Positions 24,767-34,453 of a stretch of 64,000 bases of DNA are shown here, one piece after another. The notes under the pieces are model-generated. The model was given only the letters and a program-made list of their open reading frames with translations, was not told where the DNA came from and ran no database searches. Every line of letters starts with the position of its first letter. The stretch's first letter is position 1. The translations under genes were made by a program, and so were the position numbers. Where the stretch lies: the NCBI GenBank assembly GCA_963751795.1, contig CAVVVI010000004.1:868001-932000 (forward strand). The letters are read 5' to 3'. Source of the DNA: BOG-908 sp963751795 (GTDB taxonomy: Bacteria > Pseudomonadota > Alphaproteobacteria > Acetobacterales > Acetobacteraceae).

Positions 24767-26809
24767 TCAATCCTGCGCCGCGACGGCTGCCGGCGCGGGC
24801 TGCAGGGCCAGGCCGAGCAGCTCCACCTGGCGGGCGAGGCGTTCCAGCTCCGGCTCGATTGTTGCCTCCATCGGGCGGGGCGGCATCGGTGCGGGTTGGG
24901 CCAGAGCGGTGAGTGCCTGCGGGATCCAGATTCGCAGCGTGGGGTTGGCGGGCGGGCCGGGATCGAGAGCCATGGCGGTGAGGCGGCCGGCAATGCGGCG
25001 CAGCGCGGCGTCGGCGACCAGGGCCGTCTGCAGGAAATCGCGCGCGGCGCGGCGGGGTTCGTGGAAGGCGCGCTGCAGGGTGGCTTCCAGGTTGTTGCTG
25101 GCCAGGCCGGCGGCGCGGCGGGTGTGCGCCTGGGTGGCCGGCGTGGGCGCCAGCACAGCGGTGGCGTAGGCCGCGTGGGCCGTGATGGCGGCAGCGAGGT
25201 CGGCGGCGAGCTGCGGCGGTTGCCAGGCGGGCCAGAGCAGCGCGTTGGCGGCGATCGCGATCAGGCCGCCCAGCGTGGTGTAGCCGGCGCGCGCCAGGGC
25301 GATGGCGCCCTGACTGGCCGCGGGATGGGTCTGTTCAACCAGCAGGATGATGACGGGCGTGTAGACGGCGATATAGAGGCCGTAGCTAACCTGGCGCACG
25401 GCCAGCGCCAGGGCGCCGAGGATGGGCAGTAGGCCGGCCAGATGCAGGCGGCTGTGGGTGAGCGCCGAGAGTGCGGCCGCGACCGTGCCGCCGAGCAGGG
25501 TGCCGCCCACGCGCTCCAGCGTGCGCTGCCAGGTGGTGGCGAAGAAGGGCTGCATGACCAGCACCAGCGTGATGGTGAGCCAATGCGTGTAGGGCGTGTG
25601 GTGCAGCAGCGTGTAGGCGAGCGCGGCGGTGGTGACGGTGGCGCTGCGCAGCGCGTGGCGGAAGGCGGCGCTGCGCCAGGTAAGATTGGCGCGGGCGGGC
25701 GCAGTCAGGCGCCGGAGCCACGGGATGCCGGGCGCGTTCTGGCTGGCGCTGCCGGGCAGGTACTGCGCCGGATCGATCAGGCGGGTGGCGGCGCGCAGGC
25801 GCTCGGCCAAGGCGCGGGCGATCGGCTGCAAGGCTTGGGTGGTCGCTGTCTCGGCCTGCATGGTGGCGATTGCGTGGTCGAGCCGGGGAACGCGGCCGGC
25901 CGCGGCCTCCTCGCGCTCTGTGGCCGTTGCCATGACGCGCAGCAGCGGCCGCAGGCGGCGCAGCAGGTGGGCGGCGGCGGGGCGCGAGGCGGGGTTGTGC
26001 TCGAGGTGGTCGGCGAGCGCGACCAGGGCGGCAAACAGCTGGTCGGCGGCTTCCAGCCGCATCAGGTTGCGCGCGGCCGGGCCGCTGGCGGGGCCTCGCG
26101 TGTCGAGCGTTTCCATCAGGATGACGCGGGCACGCTCGATGGCGTTGCGCACGGCGCCGCGGGCGGCGCGGGCATGGGCGGTCCAGGCGGTATCGTCGAA
26201 GGTGGGTGTCGTGATCAGGCTGCGCAGGAAGCCGGCCTGGGCGGCGAGCGCATCCCATACGTCGGCCACGGCGCGGCGGACCGGGCCGTACGGGTGGATG
26301 CGCCAGAGCAGCAAAGTGAGGACGAGCGCGTAGGCGCCGCCGGCGCCGAAGATGGCGGCCACCTGCACCGCCTGGCGCGGCGCCAGCGCGTCGTCGGTGC
26401 CGAGCAGCAGCAGCACGGCGAGCAGGTTGCCGATGGCGGCGGCCGGCGCGCCGTAGATGCGCACGTAGGCGGTGGCCAGCAGCAGCGGTGCGGCGGCGAG
26501 CAGCGTGGCGGGGATGCCGAGGCTGCGCAGCAGGCCCATGGTGGCGAGCAGCGCGGCGCCGGCCACCACGAAGGCGGCCAGCAGCGGCAGGCGGCGGCGC
26601 AGCGGGCCGGCCGGATCGGCGATGCAGGTGAGCAGCGCGCCCAGTGCGGCCAGCGCCAGATCGGGCTGGTGCAGCGCCACCGAGGCCGCGATCGGCAGGG
26701 CGGCCGCGGCGCCGGCGCGGACGCCCTCGGCGATGCTGATGGCGCGCAGATCGAGCCCGATGGGGAGGCGGGTGGGGTCCGCGCCGGGCGTTCTGGTGGT
26801 TCCGCGCAT
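24767..26809 (-). CDS. FUSC-family membrane protein (aromatic acid efflux-like)
   Basis: A 680-residue protein with two membrane blocks. About six helices span residues 35-170 (for example LLAAAPLLLATAYVRIYGAP), and a second set spans residues 370-510 (TITLVLVMQPFFATTWQRTL, YGLYIAVYTPVIILLVEQ). A cytoplasmic helical region of about 200 residues separates them, and a helical tail ends the protein. The QPFFATTWQRTLERVGGTLLG block is the FUSC signature. Relatives such as AaeB and YccS export aromatic acids. No membrane fusion partner is adjacent, so the substrate is unknown. Confidence 0.85.
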   Translation of the reverse strand: MRGTTRTPGADPTRLPIGLDLRAISIAEGVRAGAAAALPIAASVALHQPDLALAALGALLTCIADPAGPLRRRLPLLAAFVVAGAALLATMGLLRSLGIPATLLAAAPLLLATAYVRIYGAPAAAIGNLLAVLLLLGTDDALAPRQAVQVAAIFGAGGAYALVLTLLLWRIHPYGPVRRAVADVWDALAAQAGFLRSLITTPTFDDTAWTAHARAARGAVRNAIERARVILMETLDTRGPASGPAARNLMRLEAADQLFAALVALADHLEHNPASRPAAAHLLRRLRPLLRVMATATEREEAAAGRVPRLDHAIATMQAETATTQALQPIARALAERLRAATRLIDPAQYLPGSASQNAPGIPWLRRLTAPARANLTWRSAAFRHALRSATVTTAALAYTLLHHTPYTHWLTITLVLVMQPFFATTWQRTLERVGGTLLGGTVAAALSALTHSRLHLAGLLPILGALALAVRQVSYGLYIAVYTPVIILLVEQTHPAASQGAIALARAGYTTLGGLIAIAANALLWPAWQPPQLAADLAAAITAHAAYATAVLAPTPATQAHTRRAAGLASNNLEATLQRAFHEPRRAARDFLQTALVADAALRRIAGRLTAMALDPGPPANPTLRIWIPQALTALAQPAPMPPRPMEATIEPELERLARQVELLGLALQPAPAAVAAQD

Positions 26810-26938
26810 TCGGGGACGGTCTCGCGAGTGTGGCGGCGTGCAGCTTCGAGCCGGGCCGAGACGGCGGTTCTGCGGCGAAAGCGGCCGCCGCGCTACCGCC
26901 CGTATGGCGGGGCGGCGCTTGCGCTCATGTGCCCCCGC

Positions 26939-27643
26939 CTAGCCGGCGAGGCGCGTGCCGCCGGTGCAATCGGTGCGGGTGACGGTGGTGCGGCCGAGCA
27001 GCGCGCCGGCCGGGGTGCGGTAGATGTAGGTGATGTCGTTGGTTTGCAGCACGGCGCGCGAGGCTGCGTTCTGGCAGACGCTGGGCATCAGCCGGGCGAT
27101 CAGCGCCGAATAGAAGCCGGGCGGCGGCGGGGTGAGCAGTGTGGCCGTGTAGATCAGGGCACGGCCGGCCAGGCGGACGGAATCCAGCCGCGTGTCGGCG
27201 TCGGTCATGCGCGGCAGGCCGCGGTTCAGGGTGGCGAGCAGCGCCTGGGTTTGCGCCGACGGGCTGAGGCTGGTGGCCAGCCGGTCAGCCAGCACGGTGC
27301 CGGTGGCGGCGAAGGCGATGCCGGCCGTCAGCATGGCCAGCGCGCCCCAGGGTTGCGGCCGGCCGGCGGCGGCGTGCTTGCGGTCGCTCAGCCGGGCCGC
27401 GCGGAAGATCGCGAAAGTGATAGCGGCGCGGTAGGCGAAGGAGAGCACCGACAGGATATCGATCGCGAGCGCGGCGTGGCTGCCAAACAGCGCGGGGGCA
27501 TCGTGGCGCACGGCTAGGCGGATGCCGAGCGAGGCGATGGCCGGGATGAGCACGCCGAACAGGCCGAAGGTGACGAGCAGCCCGGCCTGGCCGCGCCAGA
27601 GGCGGACGGGGAAAGTCCGGCGAGGTTCGGGTGCGCGAGGCAT
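26939..27643 (-). CDS. Membrane protein of unknown function
   Basis: A 234-residue protein with an Arg-rich N-terminus. About four hydrophobic segments span residues 20-120 (LLVTFGLFGVLIPAIASLGI, ALAIDILSVLSFAYRAAITF, ALAMLTAGIAFAATGTVLAD). A C-terminal part with two Cys residues is probably periplasmic. No family is recognised. It ends 130 bp before the FUSC gene and starts 6 bp after the DUF4919 gene stop on the same strand, so it is likely co-transcribed with the latter. Confidence 0.6.
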   Translation of the reverse strand: MPRAPEPRRTFPVRLWRGQAGLLVTFGLFGVLIPAIASLGIRLAVRHDAPALFGSHAALAIDILSVLSFAYRAAITFAIFRAARLSDRKHAAAGRPQPWGALAMLTAGIAFAATGTVLADRLATSLSPSAQTQALLATLNRGLPRMTDADTRLDSVRLAGRALIYTATLLTPPPPGFYSALIARLMPSVCQNAASRAVLQTNDITYIYRTPAGALLGRTTVTRTDCTGGTRLAG

Positions 27644-27648
27644 GGCTT

Positions 27649-28329
27649 CTAGTCCGGCAGGGCGCTGTCGGGGATCGGGACGGCGCCGCCCATGGACACG
27701 GCGGCCTCGCGCGCCAGCGACACATCGATGTTGAACCAGAGCTGGCGCGGGGTGCCGCCGGCGGGCGGGGTCGCGTCCAGCCGGTCGTAGGTGTGGCCCG
27801 CCACGGGGATCAGCGACTGGCGCACCGATTGCAGGTGCATGAACAGCAGCAGCACGTATTCCTCGCTGGTGGCGAGCACGTGGATGGCGGTGGCCGGGCT
27901 GGCGCCATCGCCGGTGGCGCGCAGGGCGCGGGTGATGCCCTGGGCGGCGCGCTGGTGCGGCGCTGCGCGGTCTCGCTGGTGCAGCTTGGTATAGGCGAGG
28001 TAGGCCATGACGTGGGCGCGCAGATCCATCCAGTTTCGCGCGGTGGCCTGCTCGGCCAGGGCGGCGGCGGCTGCGTTATCGCCGCGCTGCAGGGTGGCGG
28101 CCATGGCGGCTTCGGCCTGGGTGTGGCCGGCGGCGGGGTCGTAGGCGGGGCTGGCGGCGTAGGCGGCGCGCAAGGCAGTCCAGTCGGCGGCCTCGGGCGC
28201 GGCTCTGGCGGCATCGAGCAGGCGGTGGTAGCGGACGGCCGCTGCGCGCTGCGTGGGCGACAGCGCGGGTGCCGCGGCAGCCAGCGCGAGGCAGGCCGCG
28301 ATGGCGAGGGCGATGCAGCGTGCGTTCAT
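27649..28329 (-). CDS. DUF4919-like secreted protein
   Basis: A 226-residue exported protein. The start at 28329 gives a clean signal peptide (NARCIALAIAACLALAAAAPA). The mature protein is helical, with TPR-like packing (YHRLLDAARAAPEAADWTAL, YDPAAGHTQAEAAMAATLQR). The family blocks TGDGASPATAIHVLATSEEY and LWFNIDV near the end match DUF4919. Function is unknown; it presumably acts in the periplasm. It is divergent from the secreted protein at 28529. Confidence 0.7.
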   Translation of the reverse strand: MNARCIALAIAACLALAAAAPALSPTQRAAAVRYHRLLDAARAAPEAADWTALRAAYAASPAYDPAAGHTQAEAAMAATLQRGDNAAAAALAEQATARNWMDLRAHVMAYLAYTKLHQRDRAAPHQRAAQGITRALRATGDGASPATAIHVLATSEEYVLLLFMHLQSVRQSLIPVAGHTYDRLDATPPAGGTPRQLWFNIDVSLAREAAVSMGGAVPIPDSALPD

Positions 28330-28528
28330 TGTGGGACCATATCGAATAACGGGGCGCGCGGATATATCGCAATGGCGGCCTGCGCGCCGCGAAGCGCACC
28401 TGCACGCAGGTGGTGCTGGACAGAGCAATCGTCTGCATGAAAGGGTCGGCCGCGGAACGGATTGCCCGGGTCAGCCGGAAGCCATTCGTATTCAGCCCAT
28501 CGAGCGTTCGCGGTAGGAGCCGACCATC

Positions 28529-29503
28529 ATGCCAGCCATTCGTTTCATCGGTACACGGAGCGCAGCAAGCCTCGTCGCGCTCATGGCCACCGCCGCGGCG
28601 GCGCGCGCCGCCAGCGTGCAGGACCGTCTGCAGGAGAACTGGCGCGCGGAGATCGCCAACACGCCGGCCCCCGCACCGGGCTGCTTCAAGGCGCAGTATC
28701 CCAGCAAGGCCTGGGTTGCCACGGGCTGCATCCGGGCTCCGCACGTGGCCTACATCCCCCGTCACCTCACCGGCGCCGCCGGCGGCCGGCTTGTTGGCAA
28801 CGGCACGGATTATGCGGCCACCGCCCACGGGCTGATCACCTCGGCGGTGGGCTCATTTCCCGCGGTTATCGGCCTGAAGACGGAAAGCGATGGTGGCGCC
28901 AACGTCTATTCGCTTCAGCTCAACTCCAACTTCTTCGCCAGCACGGTGTGCAGCGGCGCGAGCAACCCCGCCAACTGTCTGGGCTGGGAGCAGTTCGTCT
29001 ATTCGAGCAGCTCGCAGGCCTCGTTCATCCAGTATTGGCTGATCAATTACGGCACCACCTGCCCCACGACGCCGTATAACGACTGGAACCAGTTTCAGGG
29101 CAGCTGCTACCGCAACAGCGCTGCGGTTGCGGTGCCCCAGATACCAGCAACCAGCCTCAAGCAGATCAAGATCAGCGGTACGGCTGGCAGCAAGAGCGAC
29201 AGCTTCGTTACCACCTACGGCACGACGGCCTATCGCACCGGCGGCAACGACAACGTGGTTGCCCTGGCGACCGGGTGGAGTGCGAGCGAGTACAACGTTG
29301 TTGGAGACGGCGGCGGCAGTGCAGCCAGCTTCAACCCGGGCACCAGGATTACGGTGCGGATTGCGCAGCACGACGGCACGACGCTGGCGCCGGCCTGCAC
29401 GGCCAATGCCGGCACCACGGGTGAGACGAACAACCTCAACCTGGGCGCCTGCACGGCTACAAGCGGCACCAAACCCGCCATTACGTTTGCCGAGCACAAC
29501 TAG
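28529..29503 (+). CDS. Secreted protein of an uncharacterised extracellular family
   Basis: A 324-residue protein with a signal peptide (SAASLVALMATAAAARA). The conserved-looking blocks are PAPGCFKAQYPSKAW, VGNGTDYAA, GSFPAVIG, YSLQLNSNFF, CLGWEQFVYS and FIQYWLINYG. This pattern, with paired cysteines and a beta-rich composition, recurs in secreted proteins of several Proteobacteria and fungi-associated bacteria; none has an assigned activity that I can name. The rather lower GC and different amino acid balance from its neighbours suggest horizontal acquisition. A hairpin terminator follows at 29524-29549. Confidence 0.65.
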   Translation: MPAIRFIGTRSAASLVALMATAAAARAASVQDRLQENWRAEIANTPAPAPGCFKAQYPSKAWVATGCIRAPHVAYIPRHLTGAAGGRLVGNGTDYAATAHGLITSAVGSFPAVIGLKTESDGGANVYSLQLNSNFFASTVCSGASNPANCLGWEQFVYSSSSQASFIQYWLINYGTTCPTTPYNDWNQFQGSCYRNSAAVAVPQIPATSLKQIKISGTAGSKSDSFVTTYGTTAYRTGGNDNVVALATGWSASEYNVVGDGGGSAASFNPGTRITVRIAQHDGTTLAPACTANAGTTGETNNLNLGACTATSGTKPAITFAEHN

Positions 29504-29523
29504 GCTGGATTAGCCGGCAACAT

Positions 29524-29549
29524 CTCCTGCAGCGTGGTGGCTGCAGGAG
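29524..29549. terminator. Hairpin terminator between convergent genes
   Basis: CTCCTGCAG and CTGCAGGAG form a 9-bp stem with an 8-base loop, between the secreted-protein gene and acnA, which converge. There is no long T tract. Confidence 0.65.
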
Positions 29550-29568
29550 GGGCTTGCCTTCCTGCTAC

Positions 29569-32260
29569 CTAAGCCGCCTTCGCCATCCCCCGCAGCACAT
29601 ATTGCAGGATCCCGCCGTGGCGATAGTACTCGACCTCGTCGAGCGTATCGACGCGGCAGATGAGCTGCACCTCGTCGGTGCTGCCCGAGGCGCGGTGGAT
29701 GCGCATGAGCAGGTTCATGCGCGGGTGCAGCGCGTCGAGGCCTTCGATGTCGATCGTCTCGTCGCCCTGCAGCGCCAGCGTGTGGCGGGTGGTGCCGGCG
29801 GGGAACAGCAGGGGCAGCACGCCCATGCCGACGAGGTTGGAGCGATGGATGCGCTCGAACAATTCGGCGATGACGGCCTGGATGCCGAGCAGCATGGTGC
29901 CTTTGGCGGCCCAGTCGCGGCTGCTGCCCATGCCGTATTCCTTGCCGCCGAAAGCTACCAGCGGCGTGCCGGTTTCCTTGTAGCGCATGGCGGCGTCGTA
30001 GATCGGCACGATCTCGCCGCTGGGATAGTGGCGCGTGAGGCCGCCTTCCTGGCCGGCGGCCATTTCGTTGCGGATGCGGATGTTGGCGAACGTGCCGCGC
30101 ATCATCACTTCGTGGTTGCCGCGGCGGCTGCCGTAGCTGTTGAAGTCGCGTTGGCTGACCTGGTGTTCGCCGAGATAGGCGCCGGCCGGCGAGGATTTCT
30201 TGATGTTGCCGGCAGGCGAGATATGGTCGGTGGTGATGTTGTCGCCCAGCAGCGCCAGGATGCGGGCGCCGGTGATGTTGCCGCGGGCGGCGGGCTCCAT
30301 GGTGAGGCCGTCGAAATAGGGCGGGTTCTTGACATAGGTGGAGCCGCTGTTCCAGCGATACGTCTCGCTGCCGGTTTCCACCTGCAGGGCCTGCCATTCC
30401 TTGGTGCCCTGGGTGACGATGCCGTAGCGCGCGAGGAACTGTTCGCGGGTGACGCTGCTGGCGACGAGCGCTTCGATCTCCGCGTTGGTGGGCCAGACGT
30501 CTTTCAAATAGACCGGCTGGCCGTTGGTGCCGGTGCCGAGCGGCTGCGTGGCGATGTCCTCGCGGATGTTGCCGAGCAGCGCGTAGGCAACGACGAGCGG
30601 CGGGCTGGCGAGGTAGTTGGCGCGCACGTTGGCGTGCACGCGGCCTTCGAAGTTGCGATTGCCGGACAGCACGCTGACGGCGACGAGCTTGTTGTCTTCG
30701 ATGGCGTCCACGATCGCATCGTCCAGCGGGCCGGAATTGCCGATGCAGGTGGTGCAGCCATAGCCGGTGGTCTGGAAAGCCGAGCGCGTCGAGATCGGCC
30801 GAGAGCCCGGCGCGATCGAGATATTCGGTGACCACCTGGCTGCCGGGGGCGAGGCTGGTTTTGACCCAGGGCTTGGGCTGCAGGCCCAATGCGCGCGCCT
30901 TGCGGGCGACCAGGCCGGCGGCGACGAGCACGTAGGGATTGGACGTGTTGGTGCAGCTGGTGATGGCCGCGATCACCACGTCGCCGTGGCCGATGGTGAA
31001 GTTGCGGCCGGCGGCGGCGACGCGGTGGCCCACATCGTTGGCCGCGATGCCCTGGTTCTTGGTGAGGTCGGCGAGGAAGGCGGCGCTGGCGTCCTTCAGC
31101 GCCACGCGGTCCTGCGGGCGCTTGGGGCCGGCGAGGCTGGGCACGACGGTCGCCATGTCGAGCTCAACGGTGTCGGTGAATACCGGATCGGGGCTGGACG
31201 CGTCGCGGAACATGCCCTGGGCGCGCAGATAAGCTTCCACCAAAGCGATGCGGTCTTCGTCGCGGCCGGTGAGGTGCAGGTAGGCGAGCGTTTTCGCATC
31301 CACCGGGAAAAAGCCGCAGGTCGCACCGTATTCCGGGGCCATGTTCGCGATGGTGGCGCGGTCGGCGACCGTGAGATTGTCGAGCGCCGGGCCGAAGAAC
31401 TCGACGAACTTGCCGACGACGCCCTTCTTGCGGAGGATTTCGGTGACGGTGAGCACGAGGTCGGTGGCGGTAGCCCCTTCCGGCAGCTGGCCGGTGAGGC
31501 GGAAGCCGATCACATCGGGGATCAGCATGGCGATCGGTTGGCCCAGCATGGCGGCTTCGGCCTCGATGCCGCCCACGCCCCAGCCGAGCACGCCGGCGCC
31601 GTTGACCATGGTTGTGTGGCTGTCGGTGCCGTACAACGTGTCCGGGTAGGCGAAGGTCTCGCCGCCGACTTCGGCCGTCCAGACGGCCTGGCTGATGTAT
31701 TCGAGGTTGACCTGGTGGCAGATGCCGGCGCCGGGCGGCACCACGCGGAAGTTCTGGAACGCTTCCTGGCCCCAGCGCAGGAAGGCGTAGCGTTCGCCGT
31801 TGCGCTCGAACTCGACGGTGACGTTCTGCTGCAGCGCCTGCGGCGTGCCGGAAAAATCGACCATGACGGAGTGATCGATCACCAGGTCCACCGGCACCAG
31901 CGGGTTCACGCGCTGCGGATCGCCCTGCAAGCGGGTGATGCCGTCGCGCATGGCGGCGAGGTCGACTACTGCGGGCACGCCGGTGAAATCCTGCATCAGG
32001 ATGCGGGCCGGCTTGAACGGTACTTCCTCGGTGCTGCTGCCGGCCTTCAGCCAGCTTGCCACCTTGTGGGCGTCGGCGACCGTGTAGGCCTTGCCGTCCT
32101 CGAAGCGCAGCACGTTTTCCAGCAGAATTTTGAGGCTGATCGGGAGGCGGCTGACGTCGCCGATGGTGCGGGCGGCTTCGGGGATCGAGAAATACGTGTA
32201 GGATTTGCCGTTCACGGTCAGGGTGGCGCGGGTGTGGAGGCTATCCTGGCCGGTCTTCAT
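29569..32260 (-). pseudogene. acnA: Aconitate hydratase AcnA, frameshifted as sequenced
   Basis: Converts citrate to isocitrate in the TCA cycle. With one base removed the gene encodes about 896 residues, the normal AcnA length. From the N-terminus, PISLKILLENVLR, DFTGVPAVVDLAAMRDG and TDSHTTMVNGAGVLGWGVGG are family blocks, and AAITSCTNTSNP carries the first cluster cysteine. At about 30776 (minus-strand GGCTTTCCAGACC) one extra base shifts the frame. The other two cysteines (GYGCTTCIGNSGP) and the C-terminal domain, with FGGKEYGMGSSRDWAAKG, lie in the next frame. Loss of the only visible aconitase would be costly, so a sequencing error is more likely than inactivation. Confidence 0.93.
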
Positions 32261-32457
32261 GGGTCGTGTGTTCCGTCGCTGAGGTCGTGCGGGTTATAGC
32301 GTGGCCCGGGGCAGTCACAAGGCAAGCGCCGGGTTTTGATCGGCGCGGCGCTTGGCTGGCCTGCGGCTGTTACGGGCGCGCCGCCTGGGTGGCCGGGTTG
32401 CCGCAGCATCGCGGGCTTTGCTTGCGCAAGCCTGGCGGCTCGGCTAGCGGCTTAGTC

Positions 32458-33165
32458 ATGCAGCGTTACGAAATCGAGAACGAGCCGTGGTTCGAGGCGG
32501 CGCGCGCGGGGCTGCTGAAGCGTGCATTCCGGCTGCGGCTGCAGCCGCGTTCCATCGTGATCGAGAAGGACGGGCGGCTGCCGCGCATCGTGGGCTCGGC
32601 GCGCGAGTTCCTGGAATTTGCCGAGCGCCAGGGGCTGGAAGTGACGCCCGGCGCCTATATCGCCGCCGATGCCTATGGCGACGGGCGGCACGAGACGCCG
32701 TTCGACCGCGCGGGGGCCGGCGCGGTGAGCCGGCCGGCCGGTGGCGCGTTCGGGCGGGCGACGGCAGCCGAGCCGGGGCCGCAGCGCGCGAGTGCGGCCG
32801 AGGCCAGGCTGAGCGAGTTGGCGCGCGAGCAGGAGCGGGTGGCCAGCGAGCGGCGCGCCTCAGCCGAGACGACCCAGGCGCTGGAAGCCCGATGCGTGGC
32901 GCTGGCCGCCGAGCTGACCGAGGCGCGCCAGCAGCGCGATCTGTATCAGATGTCGGTCGCCGCGGCCGAGGCACGGCTGCGAACGCTGCAGGCAGCACTG
33001 GACGGGCCGGCCGAGGAGCGTGGGCCGGACAAGAAATTCAATCAGTTGCGGCGCTTTCTTGCGCGCGAGCTGCATCCGGACCTGGCCGGCGAGGATGCGG
33101 TGGAACGGCGGCTGCGCGAAGGCATCTTCAAGCGCGTATGGTCCAAGATCGAGCAGTTGCAGTAG
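32458..33165 (+). CDS. Coiled-coil protein with J-domain-like C-terminus
   Basis: A 235-residue protein. The N-terminal 80 residues form an alpha/beta unit (RYEIENEPWFEAARAGLLKR, GLEVTPGAYIAADAYGDG). A coiled coil follows at about residues 105-180. The C-terminal 45 residues (LRRFLARELHPDLAGEDAVE) resemble a degenerate J-domain, with HPD preserved. Function is unknown; a co-chaperone-like role is possible. Its stop overlaps the ccmA start by one base. The 32261-32457 gap is the divergent promoter region with acnA. Confidence 0.65.
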   Translation: MQRYEIENEPWFEAARAGLLKRAFRLRLQPRSIVIEKDGRLPRIVGSAREFLEFAERQGLEVTPGAYIAADAYGDGRHETPFDRAGAGAVSRPAGGAFGRATAAEPGPQRASAAEARLSELAREQERVASERRASAETTQALEARCVALAAELTEARQQRDLYQMSVAAAEARLRTLQAALDGPAEERGPDKKFNQLRRFLARELHPDLAGEDAVERRLREGIFKRVWSKIEQLQ

Positions 33166-33746
33166 TGGCCGGCGGGCTGGTGGCGGAGGCGGTGAGCGTG
33201 TTCCGCGGCGACCGGCTGGTGCTGGACAGGCTGAGCTTCAGTGTGCCGGCGGGCGGGGCGCTGCTGCTGGTGGGGCCGAACGGCGCCGGCAAAAGCACGC
33301 TGCTGCGGGCATTGGCCGGGCTGCTGCGGCTGGATGGCGGCCGGGTGGTGGTGGATGCGGCTGGCGGGCTGCCGGCGGCCTATCTGGGGCATGCCGACGC
33401 CATCAAGCCTGGGCTGAGTGCCGCCGAAAATCTGCGCTTCGCGGCCAGCGTGGCCGGTGGCGATGTGGGCGCGGCGCTGGCCAGCGTGGGGCTGGGCGCG
33501 CTGGCCGGCACGCCGGCGCGGCTGCTCTCGGCCGGGCAGCGGCGGCGGCTGGCCCTGGCGCGCGTGGTGGTGAGCCGGGCGGCACTGTGGCTGCTGGACG
33601 AGCCGACGCTGGGCGTGGATGCCGCTTCGATCGCTGCGTTCGGCGGCGTGCTGGCGCGGCACCGCGCCGGCGGCGGCATGGTGGTGGCCGCGACGCATCT
33701 GCCGCTGCCGCTGCCGGATGCCGCATCGTTGGGCCTGGGCGGTTGA
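33165..33746 (+). CDS. ccmA: Heme exporter ATP-binding protein CcmA
   Basis: A 193-residue ABC ATPase starting at GTG 33165. Walker A is in LLVGPNGAGKSTLLRALAGL, the signature is ARLLSAGQRRRLALARV and Walker B is ALWLLDEPTLGVD. The small size and lack of extra domains fit CcmA, which with CcmB and CcmC loads heme onto CcmE for cytochrome c maturation. It overlaps ccmB by 4 bases (TTGA). The other ccm genes are not in the window. Confidence 0.88.
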   Translation: MAGGLVAEAVSVFRGDRLVLDRLSFSVPAGGALLLVGPNGAGKSTLLRALAGLLRLDGGRVVVDAAGGLPAAYLGHADAIKPGLSAAENLRFAASVAGGDVGAALASVGLGALAGTPARLLSAGQRRRLALARVVVSRAALWLLDEPTLGVDAASIAAFGGVLARHRAGGGMVVAATHLPLPLPDAASLGLGG

Positions 33747-34408
33747 GGGCATGGGGCGCGCTGCTGCGGCGCGAGATGCTGCTGGCGGCGCGGCATGGCG
33801 GCGACAGCGCCGGGGCACTGCTGTTCTTCTTCGTGGCGGGCGCCCTGTTTCCGCTGGCCATCGGGCCAGGGCCGGAGGTGCTGGCACGCATCGGGCCCGG
33901 CGTGGTGTGGGTGTGCGCGCTGCTGGCCGCCCTGTTGCCGCTGGAGCGGCTGTTCGGCGCCGATTACGAGGATGGCAGCCTGGACCAGCTGCTGCTGTGC
34001 GGCCTGCCGGCCAGCCTGACGGCGCTGGCCAAGGCGATGGCGCACTGGCTGGTAACGGGCGTGCCGCTGCTGGTGGCGGCCGTGCCGCTGGGCGGCATGC
34101 TAAGCGTGCCGGCGGCCGCGTTGCCGGTTCTGGTGGGTGGGCTGGCGCTGGGGACGGCTTGCCTGAGCCTGCTGGGCACGGCCTGCGCCGCGGTGGTGCT
34201 GGGCGCGCGGCGGGGCGGCGTGCTGCTGCCGGTGCTGGTGCTGCCGCTGAGCGTGCCGGTGCTGATCTTCGGCGCCGCGGCGGCCGATGCGGTGGCGGGC
34301 GGCGGCTCGGGGCGCGGCGAGCTGCTGCTGCTGGGCGCCTACCTGGCAGCCTGCCTGCCGCTATGTCCGTTGGCTGCGGGGGCCGGGCTGCGCGCGGCGC
34401 TGGGGTGA
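33743..34408 (+). CDS. ccmB: Heme exporter permease CcmB
   Basis: A 221-residue integral membrane protein with about six helices (GALLFFFVAGALFPLAIGPG, ARIGPGVVWVCALLAALLPL, VLLPVLVLPLSVPVLIFGAA). Between helices two and three is the conserved LERLFGADYEDGSLDQLLLC block of CcmB. The TTG start overlaps the ccmA stop. A gap of 45 bp separates its end from the convergent metallophosphoesterase. Confidence 0.9.
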   Translation: MRAWGALLRREMLLAARHGGDSAGALLFFFVAGALFPLAIGPGPEVLARIGPGVVWVCALLAALLPLERLFGADYEDGSLDQLLLCGLPASLTALAKAMAHWLVTGVPLLVAAVPLGGMLSVPAAALPVLVGGLALGTACLSLLGTACAAVVLGARRGGVLLPVLVLPLSVPVLIFGAAAADAVAGGGSGRGELLLLGAYLAACLPLCPLAAGAGLRAALG

Positions 34409-34453
34409 GCGCCGGCACCCCTGCCCCGGCGTCACCAAACAAAGCGGGGCTCG

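Noticed and set aside
29554..32299. Long plus-strand frames opposite acnA
   Set aside because: Valine/aspartate/glycine-rich shadows of the aconitase gene; no ribosome binding sites or domains.
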